31,290 nt of DNA. Source: SZUA-254 sp964596065 (lineage in GTDB: Bacteria > Bacteroidota > Ignavibacteria > UBA10030 > SZUA-254). The notes below the pieces were generated by a model. The model searched no databases, had not been told where the DNA came from, and saw only the letters and a list, made by a program, of their open reading frames with translations. Made by a program: the position numbers and the translations under genes. Of the stretch, positions 24,306-31,290 are shown piece after piece. Numbering within the stretch: position 1 is the first letter of the stretch; each line of letters starts with the position of its first letter. The stretch is from the NCBI GenBank assembly GCA_964596065.1, contig CAZQSM010000021.1:1-31290 (forward strand), in the 5' to 3' direction.

Positions 24306-27077
24306 TCATCGATTCTCACCCGACGGTGCCTCATCGAGGACATCCCGAATTTTCTGAAGCAGCTCCCGCCAGGCGAAGGGTTTCTGAAACGCTCCCCGCG
24401 CACCCGCCCTCAGGGCCCTGTCGCGGAGGTCGGTATCCAGATACCCGCTGGCGACGATCACCCTGGCGGCACGATCCATGCGCAGGAGGTTTTTTGTCAG
24501 CTCCAGGCCGTCCATGCCCGGCAAGCCGAGATCGGTGAGGACCAATCCGATGCGCGGTGAGGTCCTGGAGAACATCTGCATCGCTTCGGGGCCATCACGC
24601 GCGATGAGTACCTCGTACCCTTTCTCCCTCAGGAACGCGCTGGCCAACTCGAGGAGCATGACCTCGTCGTCCACCAGCAGGATCGTCTCCGATCCCCCGG
24701 GGGCATCGCCCACATCCGACTCCTTCAGTTCTCCCGCTTTGAGTTCACATTCCTGGGCAGGGAAATAGAGGTGAAAAACGGTTCCCCGGCCGATGCTGCT
24801 TTCCACGTCGATGATGCCATTGTGGTGCTGGACGATCCCGAAGGCGACCGACAGGCCGAGCCCGGTCCCTTTTCCGGAAGCCTTGGTGGTAAAAAACGGT
24901 TCAAAAATTTTCGTCATTGTCCCCTGGTCCATCCCCATCCCCGTATCCCCGATGTCCAGTCCGACGTAGCATTCCGCCGTGGCGCTGGAATATTTTCTCC
25001 GCAGCTCGGATCCCGGGACTGTCCGGAGGAAAAATCTGAGAAATCCTCCGGCGGGCATCGCGTCCCGGGCGTTGACGCTCAGGTTCAAGAGCACCTGGTG
25101 CATCTGCGTCGGATCGCCGAGGATGGACGGGACCGTTTCATTTAATTCCACCTCGACTTCGATCGATTTTGGAAGAGTGTTCTCCAGCAGTTTGACCACC
25201 TCCATGACGATATCACGCAGGCGGAGGGACACGTATACCGTTGGGGATTGACGACCAAAGGTGAGAAGTTGCCGGACGAGGGATGCGCCGCGGAGCGTTG
25301 CCTTTTCTATCGACGCCATGCCCTGGTGGATTTTTGATCCATCAAACCCCCCGCGTTTTATCAATCCGCAGTGTCCAAGGATGATACTGAGGATATTGTT
25401 GAAATCGTGGGCGATTCCCCCCGCGAGCGTGCTGAGGCTTTCCATTTTCTGCGCCTGGATAAGCTGGTCCTCGGCCTGCCGCCGCCGCGTATCGTCGAAG
25501 AGGTACCCCTTGAGCTGGGTAAGCGTCCCAACTCTGTCGAAAATGCCGATGATGTTGGCCACGGCATGGACCGTCCGTCCGTCCATCGTCACCAATTCTA
25601 AATCCTTGTATTCCAGCTTGCTTGTCCGGGACACCTCGGTGATGATACTCTGTCTCATGCCCGGAAATTTATAGAGACGGCACACGTTCGTGCTCATTGC
25701 CTCTTCGAGAGAGCGAAAATTGAACATCCGGACGAACGCGGGATTACAGGCGAGGAGTCGGCCGTCGATGTTGCAGATGTAGTCGGCGGTCAGGTCCTCT
25801 TCAAAAAACCTCCGGTATTTATCCTCGGAGAGGAATAACCTCCGCTCCGCGACTTTTCTTTCAGTGATGTCCCGGGACGTGATGAACCCCACCTCCCGGC
25901 CCGTGCCATCGATGAAGGATTTTCCGATCGACTCGAAAACGCGGACCTTGCCATGTTTCGTTCTCAACCGGATTTCGAGGTTGGTCACAACACCGGGTTG
26001 CCTGAAACCCATGGAGATTGACTCGAGCGCCCGGTAACGGTCGTGGGCGTGGATGATGCGCATGACGTTGGTGCCGACGATCTCCTCGGCGGGGTAGCCG
26101 AGAATGTTTTGTACGGAAGAACTGGCGTAGAGGATCGTACCGTCGCGGTCGATGGCGGTCAAAAGGTCGGAGGCATTTTCAATCAGGAGACGGAAAAACT
26201 CCTCGCTCATCCTGCGCGATTCGGTGGCCAGCATTTCGTTCGTAATGTCCTGGGCCGAACCGTAAATCCTGCACACCCGGTTCTCATCTCCGCCCCTGAC
26301 CGGCCGCGTCGTATACCGGACCCAACGGATATCCCCAGCTTTCGTCATCAGCCTGATGTCGCCACTGACCGTTTCGCCAGTCATCAGCCGTGCCCTCGAT
26401 TCAGCGAATGAGGGGAGGTCGTCGGGATGGATCTGTTTCAACACCGAGTCGGGGCCCTTGAGATCCTCCTCGGTATATCCAAGTAATTTATAGACCGATC
26501 CGGTTACCCACTCCACGGACAGGATGCCCTCGGGATCGACACTGAAAACGTACGCGTAATCGCTGGACAGGTCGGCGATGGTGTCGAGGTGCTCCATCAG
26601 CAGCCGGGCATCGCGATCAGGCCCAATGTCGGGATGGGATTCCGTGAGGATTCCGACGATGCGCGTCCGGTGAGTCGCGCAGCCCGGGGCGCACGTCAGC
26701 CATGCGTTCCGGGTCCGGCCATCACGTCGAGCGATCCTGACGGAGCGGTGGCCGGAGTTCGTGGTGATGCCGGTTCGGGGTGCCCTTGGCGTCGCCCGAC
26801 AGTCATCCGTTCCATCGCCGATGAGGTCCGAGAGAACCATCCCCCGTAGTTCCTCGGGAGGAACGCCTGTGAGCTCGGTCAGCAGGTTGTTGGCATAGAT
26901 CAGGCGTCCATTGTCCGATACGAACAGCGGAGCGGGTATCCAGTCATAATCCGCGGCGGTGGGTTGTTCCCCGCAGAATCTGTTGCAACGGGAGTCGTGA
27001 TCCTGAGTGGCGACGGAAATCCCCTTCTCGAGTTTATTCCGTCCAGATGTCCTTCCCGCGGGCCGTGGCTTCGTCAT
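24306..27077 (-). CDS. Hybrid sensor histidine kinase with four PAS domains and a C-terminal receiver
   Basis: A 923-residue soluble-looking hybrid kinase with no transmembrane segment. PAS domains lie at about 44-145, 162-283, 290-412 and 415-537 (GYTEEDLKG, GYPAEEIVG and DITERK are typical). HisKA has phospho-acceptor His557 in GGIAHDFNNIL. The ATPase domain has the N box NLSVNARDAM (Asn669), the G1 box DIGDTGMGM, FEPFFTTK and GKGTGLGLS. The receiver (about 797-912) has Asp803/Asp804, phosphoacceptor Asp849 (LTDLGLP) and Lys899. Such proteins pass phosphate internally from His to Asp. No phosphotransfer (HPt) protein or DNA-binding regulator is adjacent, so the output is unclear. The start overlaps a degenerate receiver gene by 4 bases (ATGA), implying coupled production. 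Confidence 0.93.
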   Translation of the reverse strand: MTKPRPAGRTSGRNKLEKGISVATQDHDSRCNRFCGEQPTAADYDWIPAPLFVSDNGRLIYANNLLTELTGVPPEELRGMVLSDLIGDGTDDCRATPRAPRTGITTNSGHRSVRIARRDGRTRNAWLTCAPGCATHRTRIVGILTESHPDIGPDRDARLLMEHLDTIADLSSDYAYVFSVDPEGILSVEWVTGSVYKLLGYTEEDLKGPDSVLKQIHPDDLPSFAESRARLMTGETVSGDIRLMTKAGDIRWVRYTTRPVRGGDENRVCRIYGSAQDITNEMLATESRRMSEEFFRLLIENASDLLTAIDRDGTILYASSSVQNILGYPAEEIVGTNVMRIIHAHDRYRALESISMGFRQPGVVTNLEIRLRTKHGKVRVFESIGKSFIDGTGREVGFITSRDITERKVAERRLFLSEDKYRRFFEEDLTADYICNIDGRLLACNPAFVRMFNFRSLEEAMSTNVCRLYKFPGMRQSIITEVSRTSKLEYKDLELVTMDGRTVHAVANIIGIFDRVGTLTQLKGYLFDDTRRRQAEDQLIQAQKMESLSTLAGGIAHDFNNILSIILGHCGLIKRGGFDGSKIHQGMASIEKATLRGASLVRQLLTFGRQSPTVYVSLRLRDIVMEVVKLLENTLPKSIEVEVELNETVPSILGDPTQMHQVLLNLSVNARDAMPAGGFLRFFLRTVPGSELRRKYSSATAECYVGLDIGDTGMGMDQGTMTKIFEPFFTTKASGKGTGLGLSVAFGIVQHHNGIIDVESSIGRGTVFHLYFPAQECELKAGELKESDVGDAPGGSETILLVDDEVMLLELASAFLREKGYEVLIARDGPEAMQMFSRTSPRIGLVLTDLGLPGMDGLELTKNLLRMDRAARVIVASGYLDTDLRDRALRAGARGAFQKPFAWRELLQKIRDVLDEAPSGENR

Positions 27078-27472
27078 ACTTCCTTGTCCTTGTTGGCGCT
27101 CACCTGAACTGCCTTCGCGGCCAGACCGCTGATCGCCCCGAGCATCGCTTCCAGCTCGGTGGTTCTCGCAAACACCAGGTGCGCGCCCAATTCGTGGCAG
27201 GTCTCCCGCAGATTGGCGTCCAGATAACTGCTGTACACGATCGTGGTGATCGGTATCTTCATGTTCTCCATGCGTTTAAGCAGGTTGAGGCCGTAATTTC
27301 CGGGCAGCAGCAGATTGAGGACCAGGATGTCAGGCCGGAATTTCTCGATCAGTTGCGGGGTCTCGTCCGGCTTCCCCGTTCCTTCCACCCCGGAAACGCC
27401 TGATATCTGGGCGACCAGTTTTATCAACCGTTCCCTGATCCGACTGGTATTCTCGACGATCAGTACCCTCAT
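27074..27472 (-). CDS. Degenerate (pseudo) receiver protein
   Basis: A 132-residue protein with the fold and length of a response-regulator receiver but without its chemistry. The acidic pair is Glu7-Asn8 (VLIVENTS) instead of Asp-Asp, the phosphoacceptor position holds Asn53 (LVLNLLLPG) instead of Asp, and the usual Lys is Arg103 (FARTTELE). It therefore cannot be phosphorylated in the normal way and probably works as a binding module, perhaps for the hybrid kinase encoded directly downstream with an ATGA overlap. A longer reading from 27520 is rejected because AGGAGA sits just before the ATG at 27472 and the family N-terminus (MRVLIVE) starts there. No output domain. Confidence 0.87.
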   Translation of the reverse strand: MRVLIVENTSRIRERLIKLVAQISGVSGVEGTGKPDETPQLIEKFRPDILVLNLLLPGNYGLNLLKRMENMKIPITTIVYSSYLDANLRETCHELGAHLVFARTTELEAMLGAISGLAAKAVQVSANKDKEV

Positions 27473-27516
27473 CGTTGCTCTCCTTTCGTGGGAGGTGAGT
27501 ATCAAATATGGTGAAG

Positions 27517-27547
27517 GCAAGATAACCGGGGAAGCAGTTCCGGAAAA
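27517..27547 (-). promoter_or_regulatory. Possible promoter for pseudo-receiver/hybrid kinase pair
   Basis: On the minus strand, TATCTTGC (27524-27517) preceded at 20 bases by TTT (27547-27545) instead of TTG. It sits between a terminator and the start at 27472, where a promoter is expected, but it is one base off the pattern. Confidence 0.4.
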
Positions 27548-27572
27548 GAGTGGAAATCGCCGAAAAAGAACG

Positions 27573-27597
27573 AAAAAACCACCGTTGCGGGGTGGCT
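27573..27597 (-). terminator. Rho-independent terminator after LuxR-type regulator
   Basis: On the minus strand, CCACC (27583-27579 read as the 3' arm GGTGG) pairs with the arm from 27595-27591, with a 7-base loop; AG/TT outside can extend the stem. It is followed directly by TTTTTT (27578-27573). It separates the two kinase/regulator modules. Confidence 0.78.
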
Positions 27598-27667
27598 AAA
27601 ATCCTACAGGGAGGGTTGATTGCGCGGCAGGATCGCCGGATTTGGGCCCGGCGGCCCCGTGGGGCGT

Positions 27668-28300
27668 CTATTCGAGGAGGTGTTGCTTGATCGCGTAATG
27701 GATGAGCTCTGCGTTGCTTTTCATGTTCATTTTACCAAGGATCCGGGTCCGATAGGTTGTGATCGTGGAGGGGGCGAGCGAGAGCGATTCCGCGATTTCC
27801 CCGATGCCCTTGCCGCGGGTGATAAGGAGCAGGATCTGGAACTCCCGGTTGGAGAGGACCTCGTGAGGTTTTTTCAGCGATGCATCGCTGAAGACCTCCG
27901 CAATTTTTTCGGCGAGTTCGCTGCTGATATGCTTCCTGCCACCCGCGATCTTACGGATGGCGACGACCAGTTCTTCCGGGGCCCGGTTTTTGGACACATA
28001 CCCGGAGGCCCCCGTCTTCAGGAGCCGTACCGCGATGGAGTCTTCCGGATGCATGCTGATGACGAGGACGCGCAGGTCGGGATGCTCCCGTTTGAGATGT
28101 TCGAGGACTTCCAGGCCGTCCATGCCCGGCATTTGCAGATCCAGGACGACGACGTCGGGGTGCTGCGTCCGTAATATTGCAAGGAGGTCGGCCCCGTCCG
28201 ACGCCTCGCCGATGACACGGATGCCGGTTTCGGAGAGAATGATTTTTTTCAGCCCTTCACGGATGATGGGGTGGTCGTCGGCGATGATGATGTTGATCAT
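27668..28300 (-). CDS. NarL/LuxR-family response regulator
   Basis: A 210-residue response regulator. The receiver (about 1-120) has Asp8/Asp9 (IADDHPIIREGL), phosphoacceptor Asp54 (VVLDLQMPGMDG), Ser in VISMH and Lys104 (GYVSKNRAPEEL). The C-terminal LuxR-type helix-turn-helix (about 145-208) has LSNREFQILLLITRGKGIGE and APSTITTYRTRILGKMNMKS. Family members bind DNA as dimers after phosphorylation. The ATG overlaps the stop of the upstream NarL-type kinase by 4 bases (ATGA), so the two form a cognate pair almost certainly. A terminator follows about 70 bases after its stop. Confidence 0.95.
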   Translation of the reverse strand: MINIIIADDHPIIREGLKKIILSETGIRVIGEASDGADLLAILRTQHPDVVVLDLQMPGMDGLEVLEHLKREHPDLRVLVISMHPEDSIAVRLLKTGASGYVSKNRAPEELVVAIRKIAGGRKHISSELAEKIAEVFSDASLKKPHEVLSNREFQILLLITRGKGIGEIAESLSLAPSTITTYRTRILGKMNMKSNAELIHYAIKQHLLE

Positions 28301-31149
28301 GTCGATGTTCTCCCGGGTGTGGTCGAGCTCACGGCTGCCCGATCCGGAAGAGGGTCGGGCATTTTCGGGAGGCGCACCGAAATTTTCGCGCCACGAACCC
28401 CCGGTCCGGAAATATCCATCGTGCCCCCCAGGGAACGCAATCGTTCCTCGAGGCCCATCAACCCGAATGAGTCGGGTTTGGCGAGGTCGGTCTCGGATAT
28501 TCCCCTTCCGTCATCGGTGACGGTGAGCGTTACTGCGCCTTGACGGTCGATGAGATTGATGTCGACGCGGGATGCGCCCGCGTGTTTCGCGATGTTCGTG
28601 AGCGCTTCCTGGACGAACCTGAAGAGTATTGTCGCCCGTCCGGGGTCGAGGCGGAGCGTTCGTTTTGGTGACTTGAATGTGCACCGTAGACGGTAGCGGC
28701 GCTCAAACTCCTGAAGTTGCCACTCGATTCCTGCCACCAGGCCGAGAGTGTCGAGCACCTCGGGCCTGAGGTTGCGGATGATCCGACGGAGCGTGACGAC
28801 TCCGTCATCCACGATACGGGAGATCGGGGGGATTTCCCGTGAGGCGTATTCCCGCACAACCGTGTCATGGGATTTGGCGAGAATCTGGGCGGCCAGCGTC
28901 AGGTCCATTTTGACCGCCGCGAGCAGTTGCCCGAGTTCGTCGTGGATCTCCCGGGCGATTCTGGAGCGCTCCTCTTCCAGGATGCCGATCAGGTGCCGTG
29001 AGAGGCTTTGAGATCTTTCCCGCGCCCGGCGTAATTCCGCTCCGGCATTGACAATATCCGTCAGGTCCCTGATGGAGCCAACCATCCTGGCGGGTTTTCC
29101 CTCCGCATCGGGGATCGAGCTGCCGTGGAGCAGGAAGTGTCCGTACGATGCATCACCCCGCCTGATTCTCAGCTCGAGGCGGCAGGGTGTGCCATGTTCG
29201 AGATGGTCCCGGATGCCACGGGTAAATTTTTCGGCATCATCGGGGTGGGCGAGCATTGTCATGTCGAGGAAGGACAACCGGCCCGGGCGTTTCGGGAGGC
29301 CGAGCATGTCGAACACGCGGTCGGTCCAGCTCACGGAATCGGCCTCTATGTCCCAGTCCCAGATCCCGTCGCTGGTCGCGTCGATGACAAGCCTCAGGCG
29401 CTCCTCGTTCATGCGGACCCGTTCCACGGCGAGTTTCGACTCGGTGATGTCCATCGTGGTCCCGACCATTTCGCGTGCCTGCCCGTCACGGATGTTTGAA
29501 AAACGAAATGTGCCCCGGAACCATTTATCGAGCCTGATCGCGGGGTTCCCACGGAACTCGATCGAAATAATTCTGCCGGGTTCCGGCGGCTGCTCGTACG
29601 AGGCGACGACCTTCGTTCTGTCGTCCGGGTGCACGAGCTCGAGGAATTCCTGGAATGACGGCGCCCCCCATACGGGTTTGCGTCCGAACAGGCGGTACAT
29701 TTCGGCCGACCAGTGGTTATGCTGTTCCCCGACATCGAGGGTCCAGCTGCCAAGTTTGGCCTGTTCCTGCGCGGCCTCAAGTTCACGTTGCTTCAGCCGG
29801 ATTTCCTCCTCCTGATGATGCCGCGTGATGGCGATCGCGGCCGCGGAGGTCACGTGCCGGATGAGGTCCAGATGCGAGTGGGACGGCATCCCCTGTTCCC
29901 GGTAGTAGATTGCGAACGTCCCGATGACTTTGGCGTTGTCGCCGAAGATGGGTGTGGACCAGCAGGCGTGGTATCCATGCGCCAGGATCAACTCTTTCCA
30001 GTCGTTCCAGAGCGGATCGGTGTCGATGTCCCCGACATAGACCGGTGCCCGGCGGTAGGCAGCCGTTCCGCACGAACCGGCCTTCGGTCCGATCCGTTGC
30101 CCGTCGATCGCGGACGAGTATGCTTCGGGCAGCCGGGGGGCTGCTCCATGCCGGAGGGTGACGCCGTCCTCGTCAAGCAGGAGGATGGAGCAGGTCATCT
30201 CCGGTGATTGACCCTCGACGAGCAGGACAAGCGCCGTCAGGACCGCCTCGAGCGGTGTCCCGGAGACGATGGATTCGAGGATCCGGTTGATCCCTTTGAG
30301 AAGTTCCTCGTTGTGTTTATGCCCGGTGATATCGATATGCGATCCGACCATACGGACCGGCGTTCCTTCCACGTCGCGTTCCAAGTCGGCCTCCGTGTGG
30401 ATCCATCGATACCTGCCGTCCCTGTGCCGGAAGCGAAATTCCGCGCGATAATTGGGCCACGGATTCTTCAGGAATTCCCGGATCAATGAACGCATCCTCT
30501 CACGGTCGTCCGGATGACAACGGTCCTCCCATTCCTTGAACTCATCCGGAATTTCGTGGTCCTCGTAACCGATCTGCCTCTTCCATTCCGGGGAGAACCA
30601 CACCTTGTTCGTCCTTAAATCCCAATCCCACAGCCCGACGTTTCCCGATTTGACGGCGAGCCGGAGTCGCTCCTCGGACTCCCTGGCCTGGTATTCCATC
30701 TGTTTCCATTGGGATATCTCGGAAAAAAGGATCGCCATGCCCTCGGGCGAGGGGAAGCCCCGGACCTCGAACCAGCGGTCCCAGGCGGTAAAATAATCCT
30801 TGTGAACGACGGGGACGAGGTCTGCCATCGCCTTCTCGAGAACGCGGTGGAAGGGACCACCTACCGCGTCGGGAAACTCGGTCCAGAGATGTTTTCCGAG
30901 CAGGTCCCCGGGTTTGCGGTTGAGTGTAGCAGCTCCGGGACCGTTGACGTAGGTGAAGATCCAGCCACGGTCGACGGTGATGATTCCGTCCGTCACCAGA
31001 TCCAGGAAGTTTTCGATTCCCGGTGACCGGGGCGGGCCCGGGGGGATGGGGTGGGTCGCTTTTTCGGATGGTTTGCTCAAGGTCTGCACCTTTCCAGATG
31101 GTACGGTCAGAATGCGTGAGCGGTTTGCGGGCCGTCCCGTTGGATGCAC
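28297..31149 (-). CDS. PAS/GAF sensor histidine kinase, NarL (HisKA_3) type
   Basis: A 950-residue kinase without transmembrane segments. Domains: PAS (about 44-150), PAS/PAC (158-277), GAF (285-445, with GSCGTAAYRRAPVYVGDI and HACWSTPIFGD), PAS (452-570), PAS (580-698), HisKA_3 with phospho-acceptor His736 in SRIAREIHDELGQLLAAVK, and HATPase with Asn852 (EALTNIAKHA), DDGRGI and SFGLMGLEERLRSLGG. HisKA_3 kinases pair with LuxR-type regulators, which fits the overlapping gene at 28300. The number of sensory domains suggests several cytosolic inputs. Start is uncertain: GTG at 31149 lies about 16 bases after the predicted transcription start, with GGAG too close to it; a TTG at 31080 has AAAGG upstream and would remove a poorly conserved 23 residues. 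Confidence 0.92.
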   Translation of the reverse strand: MHPTGRPANRSRILTVPSGKVQTLSKPSEKATHPIPPGPPRSPGIENFLDLVTDGIITVDRGWIFTYVNGPGAATLNRKPGDLLGKHLWTEFPDAVGGPFHRVLEKAMADLVPVVHKDYFTAWDRWFEVRGFPSPEGMAILFSEISQWKQMEYQARESEERLRLAVKSGNVGLWDWDLRTNKVWFSPEWKRQIGYEDHEIPDEFKEWEDRCHPDDRERMRSLIREFLKNPWPNYRAEFRFRHRDGRYRWIHTEADLERDVEGTPVRMVGSHIDITGHKHNEELLKGINRILESIVSGTPLEAVLTALVLLVEGQSPEMTCSILLLDEDGVTLRHGAAPRLPEAYSSAIDGQRIGPKAGSCGTAAYRRAPVYVGDIDTDPLWNDWKELILAHGYHACWSTPIFGDNAKVIGTFAIYYREQGMPSHSHLDLIRHVTSAAAIAITRHHQEEEIRLKQRELEAAQEQAKLGSWTLDVGEQHNHWSAEMYRLFGRKPVWGAPSFQEFLELVHPDDRTKVVASYEQPPEPGRIISIEFRGNPAIRLDKWFRGTFRFSNIRDGQAREMVGTTMDITESKLAVERVRMNEERLRLVIDATSDGIWDWDIEADSVSWTDRVFDMLGLPKRPGRLSFLDMTMLAHPDDAEKFTRGIRDHLEHGTPCRLELRIRRGDASYGHFLLHGSSIPDAEGKPARMVGSIRDLTDIVNAGAELRRARERSQSLSRHLIGILEEERSRIAREIHDELGQLLAAVKMDLTLAAQILAKSHDTVVREYASREIPPISRIVDDGVVTLRRIIRNLRPEVLDTLGLVAGIEWQLQEFERRYRLRCTFKSPKRTLRLDPGRATILFRFVQEALTNIAKHAGASRVDINLIDRQGAVTLTVTDDGRGISETDLAKPDSFGLMGLEERLRSLGGTMDISGPGVRGAKISVRLPKMPDPLPDRAAVSSTTPGRTST

Positions 31150-31171
31150 TCTCCGGCGGGACGGCCTGGAT

Positions 31172-31202
31172 TAAAACTAACTCATCTCTCGGTAATATTC
31201 AA
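31172..31202 (-). promoter_or_regulatory. Promoter of the NarL-type kinase/regulator operon
   Basis: On the minus strand, TTG (31202-31200), 20 bases, TAGTTTTA (31179-31172), one mismatch from TAnnTTTG. It lies 22 bases before the GTG at 31149 and 33 bases after the stop of the gene at the right edge. Confidence 0.68.
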
Positions 31203-31234
31203 CAGGGCCGCTATAACCTCGTCAGCGAATCGAT

Positions 31235-31290
31235 TTACCGCATCGCCTGCTTCAGGTCGGCGATGATGTCCTCCACGTCCTCGAGCCCGA
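31235..31290 (-). CDS. C-terminal end of a probable Met/Cys-metabolism PLP enzyme (partial)
   Basis: Only the last 17 residues are inside the window: GLEDVEDIIADLKQAMR, followed by TAA. The pattern S/x-G-[LI]-E-[DH]-x-x-D-[IL]-I-x-D-L-x-Q-A is the usual ending of cystathionine gamma-synthase, cystathionine beta/gamma-lyase and O-acetylhomoserine sulfhydrylase proteins. Which of these it is cannot be told from the tail. It runs in the same direction as the kinase operon but ends before that operon's promoter. Confidence 0.6.
   Translation of the reverse strand, partial: GLEDVEDIIADLKQAMR

Overview
The window looks like a draft, metagenome-style scaffold from a GC-rich member of the Bacteroidota/Ignavibacteriota side of the FCB group. 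Three things in the sequence point there: a C-terminal type IX secretion sorting domain with the NYPNPFNPQTTI motif (364-1602), exported beta-propeller proteins, and promoters of the Bacteroidota type (TTG, 20 bases, TAnnTT) in front of most transcription units. Two runs of exactly 100 N mark scaffolding joins. One is a real gap; the other is a false gap between contigs that share the same 55 bases.

Layout. 1-363: a left edge with no convincing gene, then a promoter and a 32-base copy of the 5' half of tRNA-Pro. 364-1602: a secreted T9SS cargo protein. 1697-1771: an intact tRNA-Pro(UGG), followed by an exported TolB-like propeller protein. 2859-5570: a single-domain receiver, a sigma-54-type response regulator with an altered GAFTGA loop, and an exported metallo-beta-lactamase-fold hydrolase. 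5667-6134: a small exported protein of unknown function, ended by a strong hairpin. 6323-14497: a tightly packed plus-strand operon (glutaryl-CoA dehydrogenase-like enzyme, guaB, M24 peptidase, GT4 glycosyltransferase, purD, sugar-nucleotide epimerase, MeaB-type GTPase), with most junctions overlapping by 1 to 4 bases. 14566-19753: a second plus-strand operon (acyl-CoA dehydrogenase, acyl-CoA carboxylase beta subunit, unknown exported protein, NtrC-like regulator).

A convergent minus-strand housekeeping operon follows (24136 down to 19808): EIIA-type PTS protein, hisS, an unknown protein, lgt, a glutaredoxin-like protein, a 55-residue membrane protein and rlmB. The right end (31149 down to 24306) is a signalling locus on the minus strand. 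It has two kinase/regulator pairs: a PAS/GAF NarL-type kinase with a LuxR-type regulator, and a degenerate receiver with a four-PAS hybrid kinase. At the right edge is the C-terminal tail of what is probably a cystathionine gamma-synthase-type PLP enzyme.

Functionally, the plus-strand operons combine acyl-CoA and branched-chain or propionate catabolism (two acyl-CoA dehydrogenases, a biotin-dependent carboxylase subunit, the mutase chaperone MeaB) with purine synthesis. The second operon carries its own sigma-54-type regulator. I do not see an obviously new defence or mobile system. The points most worth checking are the shared promoter architecture, the pseudo-receiver coupled to a hybrid kinase, the GSFTNA variant, the promoter-bearing tRNA-Pro half, and the false assembly gap.
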